From an archaeon (lineage in GTDB: Archaea; Nanobdellota; Nanobdellia; Woesearchaeales; GW2011-AR9), in contig JABHSG010000003.1 in NCBI GenBank assembly GCA_018697095.1, forward strand, positions 420,839-484,838: a stretch of 64,000 nt of DNA, read 5' to 3'. Positions 1 through 10,935 of this stretch are shown here, piece after piece. Made by a program: the position numbers and the translations under genes. The first letter of the stretch is position 1, and every line of letters starts with the position of its first letter. The notes beneath the pieces are model-generated. The model ran no database searches. It had not been told where the DNA came from and saw nothing but the letters and a program-made list of their open reading frames with translations.

Positions 1-2396
1 CAGTCTTCTACAACATACATTCCATACGTTGGAGCAGAGTCACTATCAACATAGACAATTGTTTCAACAACTTCTACTGTATTAGATGAATCAGTGTTAC
101 TTTCTTCAACAATAACTTCGTCTCCAATAACTTCAAGAGTCCATTCTTGCATAACACAATTGCGACCATCGCAAACACGAACACTTACTTTTTTGGTTCC
201 AGATGAGCTAAACACTCGGCTAATGGAGCTAGGTCCTTCAATTTTATTCAAATCAAATCCGCTAAACTTCCAAGCATAAGTTAATTCATCTCCATCTAAG
301 TCAATAGCATCAACACTAAAGTCTATTGCGTCATCAAACCCGATTGCAAAAGAGTCAGAAAACCCTGGTTCCAAATCATCAATTTGTGGCGCCCTATTAA
401 CATTTTTAACAGTAACAGATACAGGCATTAGTACTTGCGCTTCCCCATCAGTTACCATAAATTCAAGCCAAAAAGTTTCTTGGTCACCACCAAAATATCT
501 AGTCAAAACATCGCTTCTTCCAATAACGTTAGAAAAAAATCCAGTGCTTTTATTCTCAATAACATCGTAGCTAGGTACCCATGAATAAGTTCCATCGCCA
601 AACCAACTTCCGTCAGGACCATTTACAAGAGTGATAGTTAGGTCATCTTCGTTATCCAAGTCTTTTGCTTCAATAAAGAATTTAACTTCTTCTCCTTCTA
701 AAACAGTGTAGTCATCTTTAGATAAAGTAAACCAAGGATCACGATTAGTCTTCTCAACAATAACTTCTACAGTTTCATCAGCTGTTAAATATCCATCACT
801 TGCTGTTACAGTAATATAATACGCACCAGAATCTTCAAAGTCAGTTTCCCAAGACCCAGTAGAATCAAAAGGTTCACTAAAGTAATATGTAAGTACGTCG
901 TTATCTAGGTCACTTGCCAAAACTTCTATTGTAGCAATATCAGTTTCGCTAACAACCAAGTCTCCCAAAGTTACAAATTCAGGAGCTAAGTTAACATTAG
1001 ATATAATTAATTCAACAGTTGCTTCACTACATTCAATTGCGCCACATGCTTTTACTCGTAAGTCATATGATCGCTCGGAAGTGAACCAGTTTTCAATTCT
1101 TAAACTGTTAAAAATGTCAGTAACAAAATTACTTTCACGTAAAATTGCATCGTAGGGAACTTCCCAACTAAAAACGCCTTTACTAGAAAATGCAGCGCCA
1201 TCAGGTAATCCACTTACTACACTAAAAGTAACAAAGTCCCCATCCAAATCTTCGCCTTCCAAAATAAACTCCATCACTTCTCCTTCATTTGCATCATAAA
1301 AGGTGCTGCCATAAATGGCAGGCGCCCTATCAGTATCTTCAATAAGAATAGTTACAGTAAATTCAGTAGTTAACTCTCCATCACTGGCAAATCCGAGAAC
1401 CTCTACTTCCCCAGCGTCTTCATATCCTACTGTATACTGTCCATTCTCATCAAATAATTGATCAAAAGTGTAAGTAATTCCATTTCCATCCAAGTCAATT
1501 AATAATAAATCTAAACTAATAGTTTCTCCTTCAGCAGCATTCATAGTTATAGAATCAACTTCAGGTGCGCGGTTCAAATCATCTACAGATACGCTCCAAG
1601 ATAGCCACTGTTCATGTTCCAAGTCAGATATTAGTAAAGCTAAAGTATAAACTTCATCTCCAGATTCATAATCAAAATTCAAATCAAAAGAGGCATCAAT
1701 TGAAACTTTTTCTTCATCAACATACCAAGAGTAACTAATTTCATCTCCATCCAAATCCACAGCTTCAACATATAAGTCAATCATCTCACCTTCATCAAGG
1801 TTAAAATTAATCCCGTCAGCTTCAAAAATGTCTAATATTTCAGGTGCTACGTTTACGTCTTCAATAACAATTTCAACCTCGCGAAGCAAAGAAAATTCTC
1901 CATCATCCATTGTAACTTCAATTACATAACGTCCAGCATCAAGTGGGCCTGTTTGCCAAACTCCTTCAGAATCAAACGGTTCACTAAAAGAGTAATCTAA
2001 AACATCATTGTCTGGGTCAGCCAAAACTTCTCTTAGATCAATTTCATCTCCTTCTTCAAAAGTAAGTGAGTTCTCTAAAAGGTAAGGTTCTTGGTTAACA
2101 TCTTCAACAACTAAAATAATATCTTGCGAAACTTCATTACCTGCACTATCTTCAGCCAGAATAGTTACTACGTACTCGCCAGCATCCTCGTGGTCAGTAA
2201 TCCAACGTCCAGTAGAATCAAAAGGTTCAGGATAAGTTGTAATAACTAAATCCCCATCCAAATCGAAAGTCTCAGCGCTCAAATAAAGCACCTCTCCTTC
2301 AAGTGCATTGAATTCTGGAATTGCTAAAACTGCAATACTAGAAATTAAAATTATCAAACAAAGAATCAGTCCAGTGACGAGTGTTTTTCGTGCCAT
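1..2396 (-). CDS. Large secreted/surface protein with tandem Ig/cadherin/PKD-like repeats; C-terminus lies outside the window
   Basis: Minus-strand frame from ATG at 2396 (MARKTLVTGLILCLIILISSIAVLAIPEF..., signal peptide) reads ...SEPFDSxGxWxTxxxDAGxYxVxVTxxDGE...EDVNxxP... repeatedly. The frame is still open at position 1 (TIVYVDSDSAPTYGMYVVED), so the ORF caller missed it. Confidence 0.88.
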   Translation of the reverse strand, partial: MARKTLVTGLILCLIILISSIAVLAIPEFNALEGEVLYLSAETFDLDGDLVITTYPEPFDSTGRWITDHEDAGEYVVTILAEDSAGNEVSQDIILVVEDVNQEPYLLENSLTFEEGDEIDLREVLADPDNDVLDYSFSEPFDSEGVWQTGPLDAGRYVIEVTMDDGEFSLLREVEIVIEDVNVAPEILDIFEADGINFNLDEGEMIDLYVEAVDLDGDEISYSWYVDEEKVSIDASFDLNFDYESGDEVYTLALLISDLEHEQWLSWSVSVDDLNRAPEVDSITMNAAEGETISLDLLLIDLDGNGITYTFDQLFDENGQYTVGYEDAGEVEVLGFASDGELTTEFTVTILIEDTDRAPAIYGSTFYDANEGEVMEFILEGEDLDGDFVTFSVVSGLPDGAAFSSKGVFSWEVPYDAILRESNFVTDIFNSLRIENWFTSERSYDLRVKACGAIECSEATVELIISNVNLAPEFVTLGDLVVSETDIATIEVLASDLDNDVLTYYFSEPFDSTGSWETDFEDSGAYYITVTASDGYLTADETVEVIVEKTNRDPWFTLSKDDYTVLEGEEVKFFIEAKDLDNEDDLTITLVNGPDGSWFGDGTYSWVPSYDVIENKSTGFFSNVIGRSDVLTRYFGGDQETFWLEFMVTDGEAQVLMPVSVTVKNVNRAPQIDDLEPGFSDSFAIGFDDAIDFSVDAIDLDGDELTYAWKFSGFDLNKIEGPSSISRVFSSSGTKKVSVRVCDGRNCVMQEWTLEVIGDEVIVEESNTDSSNTVEVVETIVYVDSDSAPTYGMYVVED

Positions 2397-2508
2397 TTGT
2401 AGTTAGTCCCCATCACCAACCTACTGTTTCGCGCAAGTTGCCATATATAAATATTACTCCTAATAAGTGTAAAAATAAAAAAATAAAAAATTAACTATTT
2501 TCAAAAAC

Positions 2509-3516
2509 TTAGTTCCTTTCCAAGTTAATATCAATGATCTGTGGAGGCATGTTAACATCCTCAACTACGATATTAATTGTTTCGGTAACAATGTCTTTTC
2601 CATCATCAGCAGTGATAGTAACTTCGTATTCACCATTATCTGTGAAACTAAGCTCCCAAACTCCATCTTGTCCAACTGGATCGCTAATAGTTAAAGAGAT
2701 GCTATCACCATCTAAGTCTTCTACACTTAAATCAAGTTCAATTGTATCTCCTTCTTTAACAGTTAAGTCTTCAAATCCGCTAATTACTGGTAGTACGTTA
2801 ACATCTTCAATAGTTAATGTAAAAACACTCTCAGATGATAATTCTCCGTCATCTGCTTTTACAACAATTTCGTAAACACCACTACTTGTGTGGTCAGTTT
2901 CAAAAAGTCCTGAAGCTAGTGGTTCAGAAATTTCAACTTCAACACTGTCTCCGTTAGGGTCAATTGCGATAACTTCAAAGACAATCTCATCTCCTTCGCT
3001 ATAACTTAAATCTCCAAGTTCAGAGATTTGAGGTGCAACATTTACTCTGTTGATTCTAAGCAAAATATCTTGAGTAACTGTGTGAACAGTATCGCTTGCT
3101 GTAAGTGTTACAACATAATCTCCAGCATCGCCGTAGTTTGTTTGCCATTCTCCGCTCTTATCAACTGGCGCGCTAAAATAGTATGTTACTTCGTCATCAT
3201 CTGGGTCTACTACTACTGCGCCCAAATCAACAAATTCAGATTCATCAGCTTCAATTGTAACTAAGTCTTCAGAAGCTACAACTTCTTGCTCTTCTACAAC
3301 TACTTCTTCTTCTTCTTCTACCAAGTCTTCAGTAGCGTCGCTTTCAGATTCTTCTAATTCAGTTTCATCCAAAACTTCATCGCCCATCTCAACTTCTAAG
3401 TCCACTAATTCAGAATCAACTAATTCTTCATCGCCAGCGGCTTTATAATCAATACAGCTAACAAGTAACATGCTAGTCATAAGTAATAATCCAAGTAATA
3501 CAATAATTCGTTTCAT
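2509..3516 (-). CDS. Putative lipoprotein with the same Ig-like repeats
   Basis: MKRIIVLLGLLLMTSMLLVSCID: signal peptide with lipobox-like LVSC, acidic linker, three repeats ending VEDVNxxPxI as in the neighbouring gene. Confidence 0.88.
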   Translation of the reverse strand: MKRIIVLLGLLLMTSMLLVSCIDYKAAGDEELVDSELVDLEVEMGDEVLDETELEESESDATEDLVEEEEEVVVEEQEVVASEDLVTIEADESEFVDLGAVVVDPDDDEVTYYFSAPVDKSGEWQTNYGDAGDYVVTLTASDTVHTVTQDILLRINRVNVAPQISELGDLSYSEGDEIVFEVIAIDPNGDSVEVEISEPLASGLFETDHTSSGVYEIVVKADDGELSSESVFTLTIEDVNVLPVISGFEDLTVKEGDTIELDLSVEDLDGDSISLTISDPVGQDGVWELSFTDNGEYEVTITADDGKDIVTETINIVVEDVNMPPQIIDINLERN

Positions 3517-3684
3517 AATCCTCTACCCCCCTCAGGTATGTTTCACATCCTAAATCTGGATGCATTAATGTTATCTAATTGGGTACTTTTGCGTAACAAC
3601 TGTTTAAAAGAATTTATACACTTTAGAACATATTCTCTAAAACTTGCGAAGTAAAATAACTTCAGTATCATAAGAAAAAAATGG

Positions 3685-3785
3685 TGGCCCCGCCCAGATT
3701 TGAACTGGGGACCACTCGATGTGCTGAGTAAAGCCAATGGCTTGACATATCAGTCGAGCACTCTACCAGGCTAAGCTACAGGGCC
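3685..3785 (-). tRNA. tRNA-Ile(GAT) with a 27-nt intron after position 37
   Basis: GGCCCTG-TA-GCTT..GAGT-G-CTCGA-CTGATA[intron 3721-3747]A-TCGAG-TGGTC-CCCAG-TTCAAAT-CTGGG-CGGGGCC-A. The mature form is 74 nt with all arms paired; intron TCAG pairs with loop CTGA (BHB-like). Confidence 0.93.
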
Positions 3786-4185
3786 ACAGTCATGCTCCAA
3801 CTGCTTTTCTTTTTAAGGTTTTCTGCAAGCAAGCTATTTTCTCAAATTAAATCCTTTATATTTTATTCTTACTATTACCAATAATTAGCAAGATTTTCTT
3901 TGAAAAACAATATTTTTATCTTCAAAATTTGTATCATTTAAGGGTGATTGTATTCTCTGGAGAATAAAAGTTTATAAGTGTTTTTTTTTAAAAATCACAC
4001 GGGGTTTGAGAAAGTGTTGTGGTGATTTTATTTTCATACAATTTACGAAATTAATTCTTGGATCCTTTAGTAAAAAATTTAGATGTTTTGAATAAAAATA
4101 TCCAAAATAAAAATTATTCAGAATTTAAACAAAAAATATTTTTTAATATATAACACTAAGAATTATATGAAAAAGGTGAATACAA

Positions 4186-7100
4186 ATGAGACAAAACATA
4201 ATGCGATTTATTGTACTTGCAATGATCTTTACTCTTTCAATGAGTTTAGTTTTTGCAGCAGACATTGAACTAACTGCACCATTAGGTGGAGATGATGACG
4301 GATCTAGCCGAGAATATTACGGTGGGACTCTTGGAACAACAGTAGATATAGAATGGGAAACTGCGCTTTCTTGTGGTGCAGGCTCTGATGCTGTGATTAT
4401 TGAATTTTCTGATGATGACGGAACCACTTGGAGTATTTTAACTAGTACAGCATCTGTAAGTGATTTAACTTATGGTTGGGATGTATCATCTTTAACCGAC
4501 GGAAGTGGATACATGACTCGTTTATCTTCTTCATGTAACGTACCAGATGAAATTTCAGGTTCTTTTAGCCTTGATACTACTGCTCCAATTGCAGATCTTG
4601 CTAATTTAACAATTGACGAGGGTGATGATTTAACTCTTGATGCAACTGCCTCTGATGATGCAACTTCTCCATTAGTTTCATTCACTTATACTATTAATAG
4701 TGTTGAATACCTTAGTGGCGCGGTATCAACTGATACTCTTGATTTAACTTGGGAAGATTTAGCTGACTATTCAATCACAAATGATGGGACTTATACTATT
4801 GAAGTGGAAGTAGAAGATGCCAGTGGGAACACTCACAGTGATTCTGCAACCTTAACAGTTGAAAATTCAGAAGCAACTGTAGAAATAACTTACCCTAATG
4901 GCGCTGAAGAAGTAACTAGTTTCATTGATGTTACAGCTGAAGTAAGTGATCCTGTTGACACAAGTTTTACCTGTGAATATTTTATTGTAGAAAATGCTTC
5001 AACAAGCCCAGTAGAAACTTCTCTTGGCTCTCAATCATGTACTACTGGAACAGATACATTTAGTTTTGATTCTAGTGCATATACTGATTCAACTGACATT
5101 GAAATTAAAGTTGAAGTAGATGATGGTACTGATGTCACGCAAGATTATTCTGATGCGAGTTTCACCATTGATAACACAGCACCAACTTTATCTATTGATT
5201 TATTATCATCAATTTATGAATCAGATGAAGCAACTTTGGTTTTTCATCCTTCAGATAATGTTTCTGGTTTTGATAACAGTGATAGTTTTGAAATTGATTG
5301 GGACGATGGGACTGTTGAAACAACAGATAGTGAAACACTAACTCACTCTTACATTGAAGATGGAACTTATACTATTGAAGTTACTGTAACCGATGACGTA
5401 GGATTATCTGTAACAGATACCTTACTTCTTACTGTAATAAACGTTGCTCCAGTAATTGATAGCTTAACGTGTACAGCTACAATTCTTGAAGGAGAATCTA
5501 TTGATTTAGATATTGAATTTTCTGATGTTGGTGTAGAAGACACACATGAATTAGGAATTGATTGGGACGATCTTTCAACAACAAACATTACTGTTCCAAC
5601 AAGTTCTTATGAAATGAACAGTACTCACACCTACGACCAAGATGGGACTTATGTGATTGAAGCTACTGTAACCGATGACGATGGCGGTTCTTCAACAGTA
5701 TCGTATTGTACTGTAATTGTTACAAATGTTGCTCCAACTGTAGAGATTACTTCTCATACTGATGGTGAATACTTAACTGGAACTCAAAGTATCGAATGGG
5801 ATGTATTTGATGTCGGAATTTCTGATGCTGTTGAAATGGAAGTATTTTATGCTCTTGCAACAGCAACAACAAGTTGCGGTGATGCTTCTGAATGGACTTC
5901 AATCGATTACTATATTGCCACATCACCTGTAGATGGTTCATTTAGTTATTCTTGGGATACAACTACTGTTAGTGACGGTGATTATGACTTATGTGTTTTT
6001 GTTGAAGATCATGCGGACTCTAGTGATGATACTATATCTATAACTATTGATAGCACAATTCCTGAAGTATATGGTCCTGAAGTTTCTTACGACCATTTCC
6101 AAAGTGATAGCTATGTTTATTTTACTGCATCAGCTTCCGATATTGATGGGGGAATTGTATCAGCTGTTGTAGAAATATATGATGAAGATGGCGATTTAGT
6201 CTCTTCAACTGCAATGGATGCAAGTGACGATACTTTTGAAGACGATGATTTTGAAGGTCTTGAAAGTTGGATCTTAATTGATTCAAGTTCATATCTTGAT
6301 GGAGTATACACCTATATCATTTGGGTAACTGATTTAGCAGGAAATGAAAATGACGAAGACGATTTAGTTGTAGGAACTTTCATTGTAGATGCTTCTGCAG
6401 GGACTCCAAGTTATACTGATGACGAAATAGATGCACTACTTGCTGTACTTGAAGATGACATCACTTCATTAGAAACTGATCTTACAACTCTTGATTCAGA
6501 ACTTGATGATTTAAGTGATCTTGTAGATACAAACTCTGATGACATAACCTCTCTTGAATCTAACTTAAGTGATTTAAGTGATGAAGTTGATACATTAAGT
6601 GACTCAATTAGTGATCTTGAAACAGAAGACGCAAGCCTTCAGTCTCAAATAGATGACTTGACTTCTGACTTGACCAGTTTAGAAAGTGATCTAACTAGTT
6701 TAGAAAGTGACCTTAGTGACTTAGAAACAGAGTTTGATGCATACACTAGTTTTACTATCTCACAAACAAGTGATACTAGTGATTCTGACGGTGATTTTTC
6801 AGTAACTGTAAGTACAACTTCTAGTGCTGCATGTACTATCGCTGATGTTTTTGATAGTTCTGTAACTACCACAACTTCCGCGGCAACATCTCATACTTTG
6901 ACAGTATCAGATGCTGACCTTGGAATGCAAATCTACTCTGTAACTTGTACAGATAGCACCTATGGATTTAGTAAAGAAACAACTGCTTATGTTAACGTAG
7001 TTGGGTTTTACAATCTCTTTATTGCTGACGGTGGAAACGATGGTTTTCTTGCAAGAATTCAAAGGTTTGTACTAAGTTACGCAGAATTAATTGAAGCTGG

Positions 7101-7335
7101 GCTGAGTAGTTATGATGTTGATACAGTATTAACTTCAACTGATGGTCCAAGTGACATGCAATTAAACGCAACTGAAGATGTGGATATGCTTTGGGCATAT
7201 AATGGAACAACATGGTCATCATATAATGTTTCAAACTCAACTGGTGACTTTGGCGGTTTTGATGCAACAGACGTTCCTGTCTATTATTGGGTAACTTTAG
7301 AAGACAGCGCAGCAGGAAAGGCAATCATTCATTAG
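4186..7335 (+). CDS. Secreted surface protein with PKD-like domains and a C-terminal coiled-coil stalk
   Basis: Signal peptide MRQNIMRFIVLAMIFTLSMSLVFAA; PKD-like repeats (DWDDGT..THSY..DGTYTIEVTVTDD); coiled coil DLTSLESDLSDLETEF; SD aaggtga upstream. Confidence 0.9.
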   Translation: MRQNIMRFIVLAMIFTLSMSLVFAADIELTAPLGGDDDGSSREYYGGTLGTTVDIEWETALSCGAGSDAVIIEFSDDDGTTWSILTSTASVSDLTYGWDVSSLTDGSGYMTRLSSSCNVPDEISGSFSLDTTAPIADLANLTIDEGDDLTLDATASDDATSPLVSFTYTINSVEYLSGAVSTDTLDLTWEDLADYSITNDGTYTIEVEVEDASGNTHSDSATLTVENSEATVEITYPNGAEEVTSFIDVTAEVSDPVDTSFTCEYFIVENASTSPVETSLGSQSCTTGTDTFSFDSSAYTDSTDIEIKVEVDDGTDVTQDYSDASFTIDNTAPTLSIDLLSSIYESDEATLVFHPSDNVSGFDNSDSFEIDWDDGTVETTDSETLTHSYIEDGTYTIEVTVTDDVGLSVTDTLLLTVINVAPVIDSLTCTATILEGESIDLDIEFSDVGVEDTHELGIDWDDLSTTNITVPTSSYEMNSTHTYDQDGTYVIEATVTDDDGGSSTVSYCTVIVTNVAPTVEITSHTDGEYLTGTQSIEWDVFDVGISDAVEMEVFYALATATTSCGDASEWTSIDYYIATSPVDGSFSYSWDTTTVSDGDYDLCVFVEDHADSSDDTISITIDSTIPEVYGPEVSYDHFQSDSYVYFTASASDIDGGIVSAVVEIYDEDGDLVSSTAMDASDDTFEDDDFEGLESWILIDSSSYLDGVYTYIIWVTDLAGNENDEDDLVVGTFIVDASAGTPSYTDDEIDALLAVLEDDITSLETDLTTLDSELDDLSDLVDTNSDDITSLESNLSDLSDEVDTLSDSISDLETEDASLQSQIDDLTSDLTSLESDLTSLESDLSDLETEFDAYTSFTISQTSDTSDSDGDFSVTVSTTSSAACTIADVFDSSVTTTTSAATSHTLTVSDADLGMQIYSVTCTDSTYGFSKETTAYVNVVGFYNLFIADGGNDGFLARIQRFVLSYAELIEAGLSSYDVDTVLTSTDGPSDMQLNATEDVDMLWAYNGTTWSSYNVSNSTGDFGGFDATDVPVYYWVTLEDSAAGKAIIH

Positions 7336-7362
7336 GATGGGAAAAATAAAAGGTGAAATAAA

Positions 7363-8295
7363 ATGAACAAATTATTAATGGCATTTATTTTTTCTCTTTT
7401 TTTTATCCTGCCTTTTGCAAATGCAGCAGGTGGAATTTGGGGAGATTTAAGTGATTCACCAAGTGCAGTACGAGGAACAGTAACAGTAGATGGTTCTACT
7501 GCAAGTTCTAGTATTGAAGTAGTAGCATCTATTGGTGAAGATGAATACAAATCAGTTAGTTGCGACTCTGATGGAAATTATTATGTGACAGTTGGTGGAG
7601 ACTCAGCAGACACAATTGATCTAGCAGTGTGTGGGATTAGTGCAGACACAATCACTTTTAGTGAAGGAGATGTACAAGAATTAGATCTTACTATCTCAAC
7701 TCAAGACGATGGTGTTACAGGTTGTACTTGTGACGGCATTTGTTCTGGTGAAAACTGTGTAAATCCTGGGTCAACAGGTGTTTGTAGTTCAGACACATTT
7801 TACTGTGACAGCGATGGAACTTGCGAGGCAGACTTTGGTGAAACAACAACCACTTGTTCTGCGGATTGTTCAACTTCAAGTGGCAGTTCTAGTAGTGGAG
7901 GTGGATCTTCTGGTGGTTCTTCTGGCGGCGGTGGCGGAGGATCTAGTTCAAGTAGTTTAGGATCTTCATCCACAACTTCAGACTCTGGGGACTCTAGCAC
8001 TACTCAAGGTTCAACTGATTCCAACGGAAATAATGTTCCTGAAATAATTGACATCTTCGATGAAGAAGCAATAGGTCGTGGACTTTTAAGTGACGGCTCA
8101 ACTACAGAAACTAGCCTTAGTCTTGAAACACAAAGTGATGAAAATCAAGGTGGGTTTCTAACTGGAGCAGTAACTGCTGGTCAAAATGTGGCTGGGTATG
8201 CAAAAGATAATGTCTGGGCAACTTCCGGGATTTTTGCAGTAATTTTGCTTCTAGTAGGCGGACTTGTTTTTGCACGTTTTAAGAAGAAAACATAA
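7363..8295 (+). CDS. Surface protein with Ser/Gly-rich linker and C-terminal TM anchor
   Basis: Signal peptide, Cys-rich region, GSSSSGGGSSGGSSGGGGGGSSSSS linker, C-terminal TM GIFAVILLLVGGLVFARFKKKT; SD aaggtga. Confidence 0.88.
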   Translation: MNKLLMAFIFSLFFILPFANAAGGIWGDLSDSPSAVRGTVTVDGSTASSSIEVVASIGEDEYKSVSCDSDGNYYVTVGGDSADTIDLAVCGISADTITFSEGDVQELDLTISTQDDGVTGCTCDGICSGENCVNPGSTGVCSSDTFYCDSDGTCEADFGETTTTCSADCSTSSGSSSSGGGSSGGSSGGGGGGSSSSSLGSSSTTSDSGDSSTTQGSTDSNGNNVPEIIDIFDEEAIGRGLLSDGSTTETSLSLETQSDENQGGFLTGAVTAGQNVAGYAKDNVWATSGIFAVILLLVGGLVFARFKKKT

Positions 8296-8384
8296 TTGCA
8301 TAACTACATTATTTTTTTATTTTATTTTTTTATTTAACATGATCTCTTCTATTTCTTATCACTCCTCCAATCTTAGTTCTTTCT

Positions 8385-8435
<51 letters not shown>

Positions 8436-8650
8436 TACTTGTCTCTCAGCCAGCGCGCATCTAAGCCCTATAGCTAACTATGTGTTTACCATCACTTACT
8501 AAAAATAATCTCATACGAACTAAGCATAGAGTCAAATCACTAAACATATCTCAACAGAAAAAAATAATCATCAAAGAAACATAATCAATCAAAGAAACCT
8601 AACTAATATTAAAAAAAGAAATTAAAAAAAAATAAAATTAACTTAAAACC

Positions 8651-10840
8651 TTACACTCCAAGTTGTGCTTCATTTAGTCCTTTACGTTGAACGATTTTAG
8701 TCTTAATTTTTTCTTGAAGCTCCATTGGAAGTCTATCAAAAGTTTGACTAACAAGTGAAGATGTTCCACGTCCACCAGTTGCTGATCGAAGATCATTACT
8801 CCAACCAAACATCTCTCCAACAGGCATTTTTGCAAGTACGATGGTGATGTCACCTTCTGCCTGCATATCTTGAAGTTGTCCACGTCGCCCACTAACTAAT
8901 TTAGAAACTTCTCCAACATAATCTGTAGGTGCTTCAATTCTAGTCATTTGTAATGGCTCGTTAAGTACAGGTCCAGCAGTCATAATTGCTTTTCTAACTC
9001 CTTCACGTACAGTAGGGTACATCTGTGCAGGCCCACGGTGAATCGCATCTTCGTGCAACTTACAATCCATTAGTGTTAGTTTCATACCAACACATGGTTC
9101 TTTTGCTAGTGGTCCAGCTTTCATAACATCTTCAAACATGTCAAGTACCATCTCCATGATCTCGTTAATTTGAACAATTCCACGAGTTCCGTCAACAAAT
9201 ACATTTCCTTCGAAAATATCTTTAACTTTAGCAGCAACTTTAGCGTCCCAACCAATCTCACGAAATACTTCAACTACTTCAGCATCTTTTTTCTTAAGAC
9301 GACCTGGTGACAATTTACCTTTTGAGATAGCATCACGTACTTCTTCTTCAAGAGGCTCAGCTACAAAGTATAAACGGTTGTGTTTGTTAGGTGATTTCCC
9401 TTCGCTTTCAGTACCCTCACGAGTAATAGCTTCTCGGTAAACAACAATAGGTGGTGATGTTTTAACTTCAACTCCTTTTTCACTTTTAATTCTGTTTTCG
9501 ATAACTTCTAAGTGTAGTTCTCCCATCCCATGCATTAAATGCTCTCCTGTCTCCTCGTTAATTTCGATTGTAACAGTAGGGTCTTCCTTACTTACTTGAT
9601 GAAGTACTTCAATTAGTTTTGGCAAGTCAGCTGGTTTTTTAGCTTCAATTGCTTTACTAACAACAGGATCAAATATGTGGGAAATTTTTTCAAATGGCTC
9701 ACCTGGTCCATCGGTTGTAACAGTTTCTCCAGGTCTAGCAGCCTTAAGTCCAGCAACTCCAATAATATTTCCAGCAGGAACATTATCTACAATTGCTCTT
9801 TTAGCTCCGTTGTAAACAAAAACTTGTTGTACACGTCCAGGCATGTTAGCAATATTTTGATGTACAGCATCTCCTCTTCTCATAGTTCCAGAAAATAATC
9901 TTCCTGTTGCGATTTCTCCAGCTTGTGGGTCAATTACAACTTTAGTAACTACAAAATAAGTTCGTCCGTTAGGATCACAAGATACTAGTGATTTCCCGTC
10001 TTTACTTTCCACATCTCCATGCCAAATTTTTGGAACTCTGTATTCTTGAGCTACCATTGGTGATGGGTGGTGTGTAACTACCATATCAAGTACAACTTCG
10101 TGTAGTGGTGCTTTTTTTGCAAGAGCTTTGTATGCTTCATCATCAGCTTCATCTTTGTAAGCGTCAATAATGTCAGCAAAAGTGATCCCTTTTTTCTTCA
10201 TGTATGGGATACTTAAAGCCCAATTGTGAAATGCTGAACCAAAAGCTACAGACCCGTCAGCTACGTTTACTTGCCATTTGTCTTTTGCATCTTTTGGTAC
10301 TAGTCCAGCGATAATTCTGTTCACATTTGCAATTTGTTTAACAAAACGTTCTTGCATCTGTTCTGGTGTTAGTTTTAATTCCTTAATTAAACGGTCAACC
10401 TTGTTGATAAAAAGTACAGGTTTAACCTTTTCACGAAGAGCCTGACGAAGTACAGTCTCTGTTTGTGGCATAACTCCTTCTGATGCACAAATAAGTGTGA
10501 TTGCCCCATCAACTGCTCTCATAGCACGGGTAACGTCCCCACCAAAATCTACGTGACCTGGCGTATCAATTAAGTTAATTAGAAATTCCTCTTCATCAAC
10601 TGCATGTACCATAGATACTGCAGCACTATCAATTGTGATTCCTCTTTCTTGCTCATCTGCATGAAAGTCAAGTTGCCTAGCTTTTCCAGCCAGTTCATCA
10701 CTCATCATTCCAGCGCCTGAAAGCAAATTGTCTGAAAATGTAGTTTTACCGTGATCAATATGTGCACAAATTGCAATATTACGAATTTGTTTGTTGTTAC
10801 TCATGATGCGCGAAACGCGATCCACCATTTTTTCTGCCAT
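8651..10840 (-). CDS. fusA: Translation elongation factor EF-2
   Basis: AHIDHGKTTFSDNLL, DTPGHVDFGGDV, NKVDR; start taken as the ATG at 10840 (MAEKMVDRVSRIMSNN) behind GGGGAG. Confidence 0.98.
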   Translation of the reverse strand: MAEKMVDRVSRIMSNNKQIRNIAICAHIDHGKTTFSDNLLSGAGMMSDELAGKARQLDFHADEQERGITIDSAAVSMVHAVDEEEFLINLIDTPGHVDFGGDVTRAMRAVDGAITLICASEGVMPQTETVLRQALREKVKPVLFINKVDRLIKELKLTPEQMQERFVKQIANVNRIIAGLVPKDAKDKWQVNVADGSVAFGSAFHNWALSIPYMKKKGITFADIIDAYKDEADDEAYKALAKKAPLHEVVLDMVVTHHPSPMVAQEYRVPKIWHGDVESKDGKSLVSCDPNGRTYFVVTKVVIDPQAGEIATGRLFSGTMRRGDAVHQNIANMPGRVQQVFVYNGAKRAIVDNVPAGNIIGVAGLKAARPGETVTTDGPGEPFEKISHIFDPVVSKAIEAKKPADLPKLIEVLHQVSKEDPTVTIEINEETGEHLMHGMGELHLEVIENRIKSEKGVEVKTSPPIVVYREAITREGTESEGKSPNKHNRLYFVAEPLEEEVRDAISKGKLSPGRLKKKDAEVVEVFREIGWDAKVAAKVKDIFEGNVFVDGTRGIVQINEIMEMVLDMFEDVMKAGPLAKEPCVGMKLTLMDCKLHEDAIHRGPAQMYPTVREGVRKAIMTAGPVLNEPLQMTRIEAPTDYVGEVSKLVSGRRGQLQDMQAEGDITIVLAKMPVGEMFGWSNDLRSATGGRGTSSLVSQTFDRLPMELQEKIKTKIVQRKGLNEAQLGV

Positions 10841-10884
10841 AGTTTTTGTTCTCCCCAAATATTAATTGGAATTATTTTTTTAAT

Positions 10885-10935
10885 CTATATTCTTCGATTC
10901 AAAGTTTTAAATTCATAAAGAAATCTTCTCCTCAT
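10885..10935 (-). other. Possible 16-codon upstream ORF in the EF-2 leader (MRRRFLYEFKTLNRRI)
   Basis: ATG preceded by AGGTGG at about 5-nt spacing; TAG 44 nt before the EF-2 ATG. Confidence 0.35.

Noticed and set aside
2534-2875. 113-aa + ORF
   Set aside because: Antisense to the Ig-repeat lipoprotein; Ser/Thr-rich mirror of repeats.
3952-3965. Palindrome ATTCTC-TG-GAGAAT just upstream of TATA tttataa
   Set aside because: Possible operator, but only 6-bp arms in AT-rich DNA and no second copy; too weak alone.
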